From positions 1 to 54,719 of the forward strand of contig CAYOVG010000007.1 in NCBI GenBank assembly GCA_964407285.1: DNA of 54,719 nucleotides, given 5' to 3'. The notes below the pieces were generated by a model. The model searched no databases. It was not told where the DNA came from and was given only the letters and a program-made list of their open reading frames with translations. The DNA is from CAYOVG01 sp964407285 (GTDB lineage Bacteria; Desulfobacterota; Syntrophobacteria; Syntrophobacterales; Syntrophobacteraceae). The position numbers and the translations under genes were made by a program. Shown here one piece after another: positions 25,395 to 33,162 of the stretch (positions are counted from its first letter, which is position 1; each line of letters begins with the position of its first letter).

Positions 25395-26372
25395 CTACTT
25401 GCCGTCACCGCGACTCTTCTCCACCTGCTCCCGAATCCAGGCATAGGTATGTCTCAAGCCCTCCTCCAGGGGCATCGTCGGACGCCAGCCGAGCTTTTCC
25501 TGGATGAACCGGTTGTCGGAATTGCGGCCCCGAACCCCCAGCGGCCCTGGAATATGGTTCTTGCGAAGGCTCTTTCCCGCGATCTTCATCACCATGTCGG
25601 CCATCTGGTTGATCGTCACCATCTCGTCGGACCCGATATTCACCGGTCCCATGAAATCGGAGCGGATCAAACGCAAAGACCCTTCCAGGCATTCGCTGAT
25701 ATACAGAAAAGACCTCGTCTGCTTCCCGTCCCCCCATATCTCCAGCTCCCCGCCGTCCGCCGCTTCGGCCACCTTGCGGCAGATCGCCGCGGGCGATTTC
25801 TCGCGGCCGCCCCTCCAGGTGCCCTCCTCCCCGAAAATATTGTGGTACCGGGCGATGTGCACCCGCATGCCGTGGTTCCTGGCATAGGCCATGTAAAGCC
25901 GTTCGCTGAAGAGCTTCTCCCAGCCGTACTCGCTGTCCGGCGCGGCGGGGTAGGCGGAATCCTCGGAGCAATCGGGATTGTCCGGGTCCCTCTGGTTCCG
26001 CTCGGGATAGATGCAGGCGGAAGACGAATAGAACATGTTCTTCACGGACGCGAGGCGGCAGGCTTCCAGCATATTCAAGTTGATGGACGCCGAGTTGTGC
26101 ATGATCGCGGCGTCGTTGTCGCCCGTGAACACGTAACCGGCGCCCCCCATGTCCGCCGCGAGCTGGAATACCTCGTCGAAAGGCCTGTCCGCCACCTCCC
26201 TGCAAATCACGGGGTCCCTCAAGTCGCCGATGATGAAGTCGTCAGCCGCCGTCTCACCGAACTCGGGGTATTTGAGGTCCACTCCACGTACCCAAAATCC
26301 TTCCCTTTTCAACCGCTTTACGAGATGGCTGCCGATAAACCCGCCGGCGCCACACACAAGTGCGCTCTTCAT
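25395..26372 (-). CDS. NAD-dependent epimerase, GDP-mannose 3,5-epimerase-like
   Basis: 325 residues of the extended SDR family. GAGGFIG (residues 8-14) binds NAD. Several segments match GDP-mannose 3,5-epimerase closely: QLAADMGGAGYVF, YSSSACIYPE, DSEYGWEKLFSERL (catalytic Tyr/Lys), and RYHNIFGEEGTWRGGREK. That enzyme converts GDP-D-mannose to GDP-L-galactose and GDP-L-gulose. Bacterial members of this group also work on other NDP-hexoses, so the product is not certain. The ATG at 26372 begins the Rossmann strand; an upstream in-frame ATG at 26384 directly abuts the AAGG and would be poorly spaced. It sits between wzm and wzt, an unusual place for a sugar enzyme. Confidence 0.9.
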   Translation of the reverse strand: MKSALVCGAGGFIGSHLVKRLKREGFWVRGVDLKYPEFGETAADDFIIGDLRDPVICREVADRPFDEVFQLAADMGGAGYVFTGDNDAAIMHNSASINLNMLEACRLASVKNMFYSSSACIYPERNQRDPDNPDCSEDSAYPAAPDSEYGWEKLFSERLYMAYARNHGMRVHIARYHNIFGEEGTWRGGREKSPAAICRKVAEAADGGELEIWGDGKQTRSFLYISECLEGSLRLIRSDFMGPVNIGSDEMVTINQMADMVMKIAGKSLRKNHIPGPLGVRGRNSDNRFIQEKLGWRPTMPLEEGLRHTYAWIREQVEKSRGDGK

Positions 26373-26579
26373 AGGTAACGTCATCCTTATTCAATATTCG
26401 ATTGAAAACAAATCATCCCCCGGTCCGCCCTCCGGCCCGCGCCTTCACCCGACGGCGCCGCATCCGGACAGGCGACCGAGGGACACGACGAGCACGCGAA
26501 CATCCTCATGGCGCTCACAATGCGCGCTACCCGCCACCCGCTACGTTGCATTTCCTGCGCTCTTTCAAAGCGCTTCGAT

Positions 26580-26595
26580 CGGTTCTCGAGAACCG
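26580..26595. repeat. Perfect 16-bp palindrome in the wzm-epimerase spacer
   Basis: CGGTTCTCGAGAACCG is fully self-complementary. It lies in a 250-base spacer between the permease stop and the epimerase start, where no gene is seen. It could fold in the transcript or be a protein-binding site; no T-run follows on either strand. Confidence 0.4.
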
Positions 26596-26622
26596 GGCGG
26601 CATGACGCGCATTTACATATCA

Positions 26623-27456
26623 TCAGAGTACATCGGCAAAATGCGGCCGCAATTTGAAGAAGATCACCGCCCCTACGACGAACAGCAGCACCGCGAGCGT
26701 CCAGAAGTAGAGGGTCCCCCACGGGTCCTCCCAAAACCATGTCCCATACAGGAGGCATCCGCGATACCCCTCGACGATGTAGAGCATCGGATTGAGTTTG
26801 ATAAGCGCTTTATAGTGATCCGGAACCGTCCTGTAATTCCAGAAAATGGGAGTCATCCAGAACCCGATCTGCAGCAGCACGTTCACAACCTGGCTGACGT
26901 CTCTTACGAAAATCACGACGGAGGAGGTAATCCACGAAAGGCCGATCAAAAGGACGAGGCACGCGAACAGGTAGTAAAAAACCTGCAGGTAAGCGATGGA
27001 CAGGCCGTATCCATGGAAGACCAGCATGACCAGGAGCAGGACGATGAAAAAGGAATGCACGAAAAGCGCCGACGCGATCTTGATGAGGGGAATGACGGCC
27101 GTGCGGAATACAACCTTCTTCACGAGATAACTGTAGGAAAGGATCGACGTGGTCGCGCTGCCGAGACCTTCCTGGAAGAAGAACCATGGGATCATCGCGG
27201 CCATCAGCCAGAGTATGAACGGGTGTCCGTCCGTCGGCATGGAGCGGAACCCGACCTGGAATACGAAATACATGACGATGATCGTGATGAAGGGCTGAAC
27301 GAACGCCCATATGAAATTGAGGTAAGAACCCAGGTAGTTGGCTGTAAAATCTCTCCTGGTAAGATCGAGGATCAGTTGCCGGCTTCTGAATACTCCTCCC
27401 AGGAAATTACGGAAGCCCCTGCATAAGGGTACGAACTGAAGAGCGACGTGACTCAT
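26623..27456 (-). CDS. wzm: ABC-2 type polysaccharide export permease (Wzm type)
   Basis: 277 residues with about six transmembrane helices and the ABC-2 polysaccharide-exporter layout. An amphipathic N-terminal interface helix comes first (FLGGVFRSRQLILDLTRRDFTANYLGSYLNFIWAFVQP in outline), then FQVGFRSM, PWFFFQEGLGSATTSILSYSYLVKKVVF, and a C-terminal NPMLYIVEGYR before the last helices. It forms the inner-membrane channel that exports undecaprenyl-linked O-antigen or capsule, driven by Wzt. It is the first gene of the leftward operon, with a promoter about 150 bases upstream. The order wzm, epimerase, wzt places a sugar enzyme between the two transporter subunits. Confidence 0.93.
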   Translation of the reverse strand: MSHVALQFVPLCRGFRNFLGGVFRSRQLILDLTRRDFTANYLGSYLNFIWAFVQPFITIIVMYFVFQVGFRSMPTDGHPFILWLMAAMIPWFFFQEGLGSATTSILSYSYLVKKVVFRTAVIPLIKIASALFVHSFFIVLLLVMLVFHGYGLSIAYLQVFYYLFACLVLLIGLSWITSSVVIFVRDVSQVVNVLLQIGFWMTPIFWNYRTVPDHYKALIKLNPMLYIVEGYRGCLLYGTWFWEDPWGTLYFWTLAVLLFVVGAVIFFKLRPHFADVL

Positions 27457-27602
27457 TCATTCTCCGGTTTTTAAAGTAGAAACCTACACTTACGATATAC
27501 AAGAATACGTATGGAGCTCCGCCGCACTCGGTTACGAAACGCAAACCAACCAGTATCCAGCGGATTTTCGGGATATTCTAAGCCATTCATAATTGTGCAG
27601 CC

Positions 27603-27631
27603 CTTATATGTTAAAAAGATTGGTGCGTCAA
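27603..27631 (-). promoter_or_regulatory. Probable sigma70-type promoter of the polysaccharide export operon
   Basis: On the minus strand TTGACG is followed after exactly 17 bases by TATAAG, each 5 of 6 to consensus. It reads leftward into wzm with a leader of about 140 bases. No other equally good promoter was seen in front of wzm. Confidence 0.6.
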
Positions 27632-28034
27632 GCGGAAAAACCGGAGCGAAAGCCGCTTACAACCGAGCTTACTATGTGATATTACGCAATCTATGAGCAT
27701 CCATGAGTATGCCCTTCCCACCCGGATGGGCGATCGCTCCACCACCGCGTAATTGATGCTCCACCCAAAGCCCCCTTTATAACCTTTTAATGAATAGCCG
27801 GCGAAGAGCGTCAATAGTCGGGCTCCGGCCCATCCTCATGACCCGCCGAAGTCCCCGCGGGCCGTCGTCATAACCGACTTGTCCGACCGCGGATTCCCGC
27901 TCTCCCGGCAAGTCCAAGTTACCGTTATGCAAACCGGAAAATAGAACGTGAAGACCCGCTCAACCCGTCCGGCGCGCCGCGGAGCATCACTGTCGGCCCG
28001 CCGGAATCCCCGGCGGACAGGTCATGGAATTTCC

Positions 28035-28064
28035 TTGACTTTCCTCCAGCAATTATACTATACG
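28035..28064 (+). promoter_or_regulatory. Possible promoter of the EF-G-like gene
   Basis: TTGACT is followed by 18 bases and TATACG, in an AT-rich patch about 180 bases before the start codon. An alternative -10 TATACT at 28054 would have a 13-base spacer, too short. Moderate support only. Confidence 0.4.
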
Positions 28065-28242
28065 TTCTTATTTGTACCTATTTTGGCCGGTTTGTATGGT
28101 GGCGTATTGTGCACTCGATCAACTCGGATTTGAGAGGGGCGAGATTGCAGGGGGGTAAACGGGGGACTTTTCTGATGCAAGCTGCCGGCGAAATCAATCT
28201 GCCCGCCCCTTTTTAACTTATATTCTATAGAAAGGAACAGAC

Positions 28243-30321
28243 ATGAAAGAGGACGTCGCAAAGGTCAGGACTTTCGCACTCATTGCACACGGGGGGGCGG
28301 GGAAAACCTCTTTAGCGGAAGCCATGCTGTTCAACGGCGGAGTGACGACGCGGCTGGGCAAGGTTGACGAAAGCAACTCCATTATGGATTACGAACCCGA
28401 GGAGGTCAAACGCAAGACCACCATCAGCACGGCTTTTTGCGCCTTCAACTGGAAAAAACACCAGCTCACCGTGATCGACACTCCGGGCGACTTCAACTTC
28501 ATCGCGGAAACCAAATCGTCCATGCGCGGCGCCGACTCCGTTATCATCCTGGTGGACGCCATCGACGGCGTGCGCGTGCAGACGGAAAAAGTCTGCGAAT
28601 TCGCCGACGAGTTCGGCCATCCCCGGATGTTCTACGTGAGCAAGATGGACCGCGAGCGCGCCGACTTCAACAATACCGTCGCCGACATCCGGAGCAACTT
28701 CGGGGACGCCTGCGTGCCGCTCCTGATGCCCATCGGGGCGCACGAGAGCTTCCAGGGCGTCGTGGACGTGCTGAACGAGAAGGCCTACTACTACCAGGGC
28801 GACGGCGGGAAGTTCGAAGTCAAGGACGTTCCGGCCGACCTGGCGGCCGACCTGGCCAGGTACAAGGAAGCCCTCATCGAGCACGTGGCGGAAGCCAATG
28901 ACGAACTCCTCGAAAAGTACCTCGAAGGCGAGCAACTCACGCAGGAAGAACTCGAAAACGGACTTCGCGCCGCCGTCGTGTCCGGCAAGCTGATCCCGGT
29001 CGTATGCGGCGCGGGGACCTCCAACATAGGAATTCAGCAGGTTCTCGACGTGATCGTCCAGTGCATGCCGTCGCCTATCGACCGCGGAGCCAGGACGGCC
29101 CTCGCGCCCGGCAAGGACACCGAAATCGCCAGGGAGCCCGATCCCGCGGCCCCCTTCAGCGCTCTCGTCATCAAGACCATCAGCGACCCCTATGCGGGCC
29201 GCCTGTCGGTCATGCGGATCTTCTCGGGCACGCTGACCCCCGACTCCAACGTTTACAACTCCAGCAAGGAAGCGAAGGAACGGTTCGGCCAGCTCCTGAG
29301 GCTCAAGGGCAAATCCCAGGAACAGGCGCAAAGCGCCGGTCCCGGCGAAATCATGGCCGTCGCCAAGCTGAAGGAAACCACGACCGGCGATACGCTCTGC
29401 GACGAGAAAGACCCCGTGGTCTTCCCGCCCATCGAACTGCTGCCCGCCATCTACTCGCTTGCGGTCGAACCCAAGAGCAAGGGCGACGAGGAAAAGATCT
29501 TCTCCTCCCTCTCCCGGCTGATGGAGGAAGACCTCACCCTGAAGCTGGAGCGTAACGAAGCCACTCGCGAGATGATCCTCTCCGGCATGGGCGAAACGCA
29601 CATCGAAGCCACGATCGAGAAGCTCAAACGCAAGTTCGGGGTCGAGGTCAATCTGCGCCTCCCCAAGGTCCCCTACATGGAAACCATCAAGGGGAAGTGC
29701 AGGCTTCAGGGCAAGTACAAGAAGCAGTCCGGAGGCCGCGGCCAGTACGGCGACTGCTGGATCGAGATGGAGCCGATGCCGCGCGGCGAAGGTTTCGCGT
29801 TCGAGGACCGGATCGTGGGCGGCGTGATCCCGAGGCAGTACATCCCTGCGGTCGAGAAGGGCATCGTGGAGGCGGCGAAGGAAGGAGCCCTCGCGGGCTA
29901 CCCGGTGGTGGACTTCAAGGTCGGCGTCGTGGACGGGTCGTTCCACCCCGTGGACTCTTCCGAAATGGCGTTCAAGATCGCGGGCTCGATGGCGTTCAAG
30001 AAAGCGGTCCTGGAGTGCAAGCCGACGATCCTCGAACCCATCATGCTCATGGAAATCACCGTCCCCGACGACTGCATGGGCGACATCATGGGCGACATCA
30101 GCTCCAGGCGCGGCCGGGTGCTGGCGTCGGAATCGAAGGCCAAGAACCAGATCGTCAAGGCCAACGTACCCCTCGGCGAGGTCCTGCGCTACGCTCCGGA
30201 CCTTCGCTCCATCACCGCCGGACGCGGCATGTTCACCATGAAGTTCTCGCACTACGAGGAAGTTCCCGCGCAGGCGCAGGAAAAGATCATCGCGGCATAT
30301 AAAGACGAACAGGAGAAGTAG
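28243..30321 (+). CDS. Elongation factor G-like translational GTPase (EF-G paralogue)
   Basis: 692 residues, EF-G length, with all domains present. The P-loop is AHGGAGKT (residues 15-22), in place of the AHIDAGKT of classical FusA. DTPGDFNF is the G3 motif. The G4 motif reads SKMD, where NKxD is expected. Domain IV and V segments (SGGRGQYGDCWIEMEP, SRRGRVLASESKAKNQIVKA) are well preserved, including MGDIMGDISSRRG. It would bind the ribosome in the cytoplasm and act in translocation or recycling, but the P-loop class marks it as one of the EF-G-like paralogues rather than the str-operon fusA. AAGGA lies 8 bases before the ATG. No S7, S12 or Tu gene is adjacent. A strong terminator follows at 30347-30380. 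Confidence 0.93.
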   Translation: MKEDVAKVRTFALIAHGGAGKTSLAEAMLFNGGVTTRLGKVDESNSIMDYEPEEVKRKTTISTAFCAFNWKKHQLTVIDTPGDFNFIAETKSSMRGADSVIILVDAIDGVRVQTEKVCEFADEFGHPRMFYVSKMDRERADFNNTVADIRSNFGDACVPLLMPIGAHESFQGVVDVLNEKAYYYQGDGGKFEVKDVPADLAADLARYKEALIEHVAEANDELLEKYLEGEQLTQEELENGLRAAVVSGKLIPVVCGAGTSNIGIQQVLDVIVQCMPSPIDRGARTALAPGKDTEIAREPDPAAPFSALVIKTISDPYAGRLSVMRIFSGTLTPDSNVYNSSKEAKERFGQLLRLKGKSQEQAQSAGPGEIMAVAKLKETTTGDTLCDEKDPVVFPPIELLPAIYSLAVEPKSKGDEEKIFSSLSRLMEEDLTLKLERNEATREMILSGMGETHIEATIEKLKRKFGVEVNLRLPKVPYMETIKGKCRLQGKYKKQSGGRGQYGDCWIEMEPMPRGEGFAFEDRIVGGVIPRQYIPAVEKGIVEAAKEGALAGYPVVDFKVGVVDGSFHPVDSSEMAFKIAGSMAFKKAVLECKPTILEPIMLMEITVPDDCMGDIMGDISSRRGRVLASESKAKNQIVKANVPLGEVLRYAPDLRSITAGRGMFTMKFSHYEEVPAQAQEKIIAAYKDEQEK

Positions 30322-30346
30322 CGGGTCCCCCGCGCCGCATCCAACG

Positions 30347-30380
30347 CCACATCCGGCCCGCGCGGCCGGGTGTGGTTTTT
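30347..30380 (+). terminator. Strong rho-independent terminator after the EF-G-like gene
   Basis: A 12-bp stem (30347-30358 with 30364-30375, one T-G pair) with a 5-base loop is followed by TTTTT at 30376-30380. The radical SAM start codon follows only 18 bases after the T-run. Confidence 0.85.
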
Positions 30381-30398
30381 CATTTGAGGAGTGATTTC

Positions 30399-31703
30399 AT
30401 GTACGACGGCCATAAGATTTCGAGATTCGTGAGGACTGTTCCCATCGATTGGAAGGGAGAGAGCGTGGTGGCCATCTACCACAACATGAACGGGGGATTC
30501 ATGCTCGTCTCTCGGGAGATGTGGGACGCGGCGCTTCGGGACGTCCGGGAAAATCCCCCCCTGTTGAACGCGCTCCTGGGCCAGAAGGTCCTGATCCCCG
30601 ATTCCGTGGACGAATCGATCGTCTTCGCGGCCCGGCGGCAGGAAATCATTCACAACTACAACCAGATTTCGTCTCACGTCCTGATCACCCGGCGGTGCAA
30701 CCTGGGGTGCGTCTACTGCATCGTGGACGCCGAGGCCGAAACCATGGACAGCGAAACCGCCCGGAAGATCGACGATTTTTACCTCCGGTTCATCAAACGC
30801 GGGAAGCCGGACCAGGTGATCGACATGTTCAGCGGCGGGGAGGTGATGCTGAATCCGCGGCTGGCCGTCGAAATCGCCACCCGCCGTTACGAGTTCTGTA
30901 CGGATGCCGGGATAGAATACAAGTTCGGGGTGATCACCAACGGCACGCTCGTAAAGCCTGCCGTCGTCGAGGCGATGAACAAAGTGGGATTCACCGGCCT
31001 GCGGGTGAGTATCGCGGGGCCGGAGGACATCCACAACCGGCTGCGGCCCTTCAGGGGCGGCGGCGACAGCTACGCGACCATCATGGAGAACCTGCGGGCG
31101 GTCTCGGGCATGACGCCTATCAAGGTGCAGACCCAGTATGATCCCGAATCCGAAGAATACCTGCGCGTTCCCGACATGATGGACGACATGGCCGGCCGGG
31201 GGATCGCGGTCGAGGACGTGAGCTTCACGCCGATACTGCCCAGGCGGGGGAGCAACCAGTGTCAGTGCGGTCCCCTGGATTCCCGCGCGCTCATGTATCT
31301 CAAGCAGGAAGCCGATAAGCGGGGCTTTCCCCAGTTTGACCGCACCCCCGGCAACGGATGCCGGGTGGACCGCAAGAGCGGCCTGACATTCGACACCGAC
31401 GGCTCCATCATTTCCTGTCCGGCCTTCCAGAGCGGAGAAATGAAGATCGGGCATGTCTCCACCGGGATCGATTTCGTCGTCCATTCCCAGATCATGCACA
31501 GGCGCTTCGAGGAGGAATGCCTGAAGGAATGCGGCCTCGCGCCCATATGCGACGGAGGCTGCCGGATGAACTGCCTGGCCGGGGGAAAGAGCTTCAACGA
31601 TGTGGATTGCCACAAGGAGTTTCTCGCCGTTATGCTGGATGAATACATCCGACGCAAGGCGCTGAAGGCGCTGCGCGCGAACGAACAGCAGCAACGGAAC
31701 TGA
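30399..31703 (+). CDS. Radical SAM/SPASM domain protein
   Basis: 434 residues from the ATG at 30399, with GAGGAG seven bases upstream. The [4Fe-4S]-SAM motif is CNLGCVYC (C100, C104, C107). GGEVML is the SAM amino-group contact. The C-terminal third is cysteine-rich (CQCG, GCRVDR, SCPAFQSGEMKIG, then CLKECGLAPICDGGCRMNC and a final DC), the pattern of SPASM domains that hold two more Fe-S clusters. Such enzymes modify peptides or proteins (sulfatase maturases, sactipeptide and ranthipeptide enzymes) or small molecules. A roughly 90-residue N-terminal region could bind the substrate. No sulfatase or obvious precursor peptide is adjacent. Its RBS comes directly after the EF-G terminator, so expression may depend on readthrough. 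Confidence 0.9.
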   Translation: MYDGHKISRFVRTVPIDWKGESVVAIYHNMNGGFMLVSREMWDAALRDVRENPPLLNALLGQKVLIPDSVDESIVFAARRQEIIHNYNQISSHVLITRRCNLGCVYCIVDAEAETMDSETARKIDDFYLRFIKRGKPDQVIDMFSGGEVMLNPRLAVEIATRRYEFCTDAGIEYKFGVITNGTLVKPAVVEAMNKVGFTGLRVSIAGPEDIHNRLRPFRGGGDSYATIMENLRAVSGMTPIKVQTQYDPESEEYLRVPDMMDDMAGRGIAVEDVSFTPILPRRGSNQCQCGPLDSRALMYLKQEADKRGFPQFDRTPGNGCRVDRKSGLTFDTDGSIISCPAFQSGEMKIGHVSTGIDFVVHSQIMHRRFEEECLKECGLAPICDGGCRMNCLAGGKSFNDVDCHKEFLAVMLDEYIRRKALKALRANEQQQRN

Positions 31704-31799
31704 TGCTCTACGGTGATGCGGCGCATGGCCGGTAGGCCGCCGCGCCGCCCGCGGGCGGGAGCGGTGGGGAACCGGAGCCGCCGAGGAGACGAATCCGAA

Positions 31800-32603
31800 A
31801 TGAGAATAGTCAGATACCTGGCCGAAGGGCAGGCGCGTTACGGCATGGTCGAGGGAGATGCGCTCCACCCCTGCGCGGGCGACCCGTTTACCAACCTGGT
31901 GAAGTACAGCCGCGCGGTCGCGCTGGAATCCGTCAAAATTCTGGCCCCGGTCGCGCCGCCGAATATCGTCTGCCTGGGACTCAATTACAGGAAACACGCG
32001 GACGAAGCGGCGGCGCGGCACCCCGCCGAGCCCCTCATCTTTCTCAAGGCCACGTCGTCCGTAATCGGACCGGGAGACCCCATCGTGCTCCCCCTTCACA
32101 ATCCCGACAAGATCGATTACGAAGCCGAACTGGCCATCGTGATCAGGAAGAAGGCGCGAAACATCCCCGAGGCGAACGTTCACGACTTCATCCTGGGGTA
32201 TACCGTCGCCAACGACGTCTCCAACCGGGGAGCCCAGTTCAGCGACAAGCAGTGGGCCAGGGGCAAGAGCTACGACACCTTCTGCCCCCTGGGGCCGGCG
32301 ATCGAAACCGGCCTCGACGGCGACCGCCTCGATATCTCCTGCCGCCTGGACGGGACGGTGATGCAGTCGTCCAATACGTCCAACATGATCTTTTCGTGCC
32401 GCCGGATCGTCTCCTACCTCTCGCGGTGCATGACGCTCCTGCCGGGAACGGTCATCCTTACCGGCACGCCCGAAGGCGTCGGGTTCGCCCGCAATCCCCC
32501 CGTCTTTTTGCGGGAGGGGCAGGTGGTCGAATGCGAGATAGAGGGAATCGGCGTCCTCTCCAATCCCGTGGCGGGGCAGGACGGTTATCCCGCGAACGGT
32601 TGA
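31800..32603 (+). CDS. Fumarylacetoacetate hydrolase (FAH) family protein
   Basis: 267 residues from the ATG at 31800 (GAGGAG about 11 bases upstream). Family signatures are CLGLNYRKHADE, PLIFLKATSSVIGP, DYEAELAIVI (metal-binding ExE), GYTVANDVSNRGAQ and the closing LTGTPEGVGFAR. FAH proteins use Mg2+ or Mn2+ to cleave C-C bonds of, or decarboxylate or tautomerise, acylpyruvates and oxo-diacids. This length fits the single-domain acylpyruvase/oxaloacetate group (FAHD1-like, YcgM-like) rather than the large eukaryotic enzyme. The substrate is not predictable. The gene ends at a GAACGGTT/AACCGTTC inverted repeat (32594-32623) that overlaps its stop codon. Confidence 0.92.
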   Translation: MRIVRYLAEGQARYGMVEGDALHPCAGDPFTNLVKYSRAVALESVKILAPVAPPNIVCLGLNYRKHADEAAARHPAEPLIFLKATSSVIGPGDPIVLPLHNPDKIDYEAELAIVIRKKARNIPEANVHDFILGYTVANDVSNRGAQFSDKQWARGKSYDTFCPLGPAIETGLDGDRLDISCRLDGTVMQSSNTSNMIFSCRRIVSYLSRCMTLLPGTVILTGTPEGVGFARNPPVFLREGQVVECEIEGIGVLSNPVAGQDGYPANG

Positions 32604-32623
32604 AATCCGGGTTCTAACCGTTC
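32594..32623. repeat. Inverted repeat across the FAH stop codon
   Basis: GAACGGTT (32594-32601) and AACCGTTC (32616-32623) are perfect inverted copies 14 bases apart. They could form a small hairpin in the transcript; no T-run follows. The left part (GAACGGTTGAAATCCGG) recurs at the nuoG stop codon (54592-54608). Confidence 0.45.
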
Positions 32624-32653
32624 ACGGTATTAGGTAGCCCGTATAGTTTACAG

Positions 32654-32810
32654 GCATGGTTCATGGGCCATGAGTTCGAGGCGACACTCGACAGGACTCA
32701 TCGTCATTCCCGCGCCGGCGCGGGAATCCGGGCTTCTCGAGGTTTCCCGGCCCTCCCTCCCCGCCTGCGCGGGGGCGACGGCTTAAGTGTTACCCCGTTT
32801 CGAACCATGC
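32654..32810. repeat. 157-bp dispersed repeat with GCATGGTTC/GAACCATGC ends (copy 1)
   Basis: The element begins GCATGGTTCATGG and ends CGAACCATGC; the 9-base ends are exact inverted repeats. Inside are TTCGAGG, a CGTCATTCCCGCG...CGCGGGAATC palindrome, TTCTCGAGGTTT and a CCCGC-TGCGCGGGG hairpin. A second element with the same order of parts lies at 42282-42429. No coding capacity was seen. A MITE- or BIME-like repeat is likely. Confidence 0.75.
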
Positions 32811-32851
32811 CGGCTCATACAGTCCATACAATTGTGAGGTGAAAGAGCGCT

Positions 32852-33040
32852 ATGGAAGTGGAATGCATGTGCCTGGAATGCGGAATATCGATCTATCTCA
32901 GCCTCGACAGTCTCAGTTTCGAAGACGTTGTCGTCGGGGGCAAAAAGGTAGTGGCCAATTCCTTCTGCGCGGAGTGCGGCGGCCATATGGTCGTTATCGG
33001 CAAGGCGGGGGACGAACCGTACTACAAGCTCGAGCCGTAG
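32852..33040 (+). CDS. Small zinc-ribbon-like protein
   Basis: 62 residues. Two cysteine pairs (CMCLEC at the N-terminus and CAEC in SFCAECGGHMV) have the spacing of a rubredoxin-like or zinc-ribbon knuckle. The middle is beta-rich. A GAGGTGAAAGAG stretch lies ahead of the start. It follows the 157-bp repeat and precedes the TraB-like gene in the same direction. Function unknown. The spacing of cysteines and good codon use make it a likely real gene rather than chance. It is too short for domain assignment with confidence. Confidence 0.7.
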   Translation: MEVECMCLECGISIYLSLDSLSFEDVVVGGKKVVANSFCAECGGHMVVIGKAGDEPYYKLEP

Positions 33041-33162
33041 CAGCGCGCTTCATGCCCATGAACTCATGAACTCATGCCGCAAGCCACAAACAGCATGCCG
33101 CGCGAACGAACCCAACGCGCCAACGCATCGGCCCGGCGGTCAGTCGGCGGCCCTGTAAGAAA

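Larger units (their letters stand above)
27457..28242. other. 785-base divergent intergenic region between wzm and the EF-G-like gene
   Basis: No gene was supported. It holds the leftward wzm promoter (27603-27631) and a possible rightward promoter (28035-28064). The middle part (27700-28020) is GC-rich with scattered short inverted repeats but no clear terminator or RNA gene. Confidence 0.6.

Noticed and set aside
26149..27426. A 425-codon plus-strand frame across wzm and part of the epimerase
   Set aside because: It is the complement of the permease, whose transmembrane helices and motifs are clear.
28312..30252. A 646-codon frame antisense to the EF-G-like gene
   Set aside because: Shadow of a well-supported gene; composition is histidine/arginine-rich and shows no motif.
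30252..32183. A 643-codon frame antisense to the radical SAM and FAH genes
   Set aside because: Crosses two real genes and a terminator; no recognisable domain.
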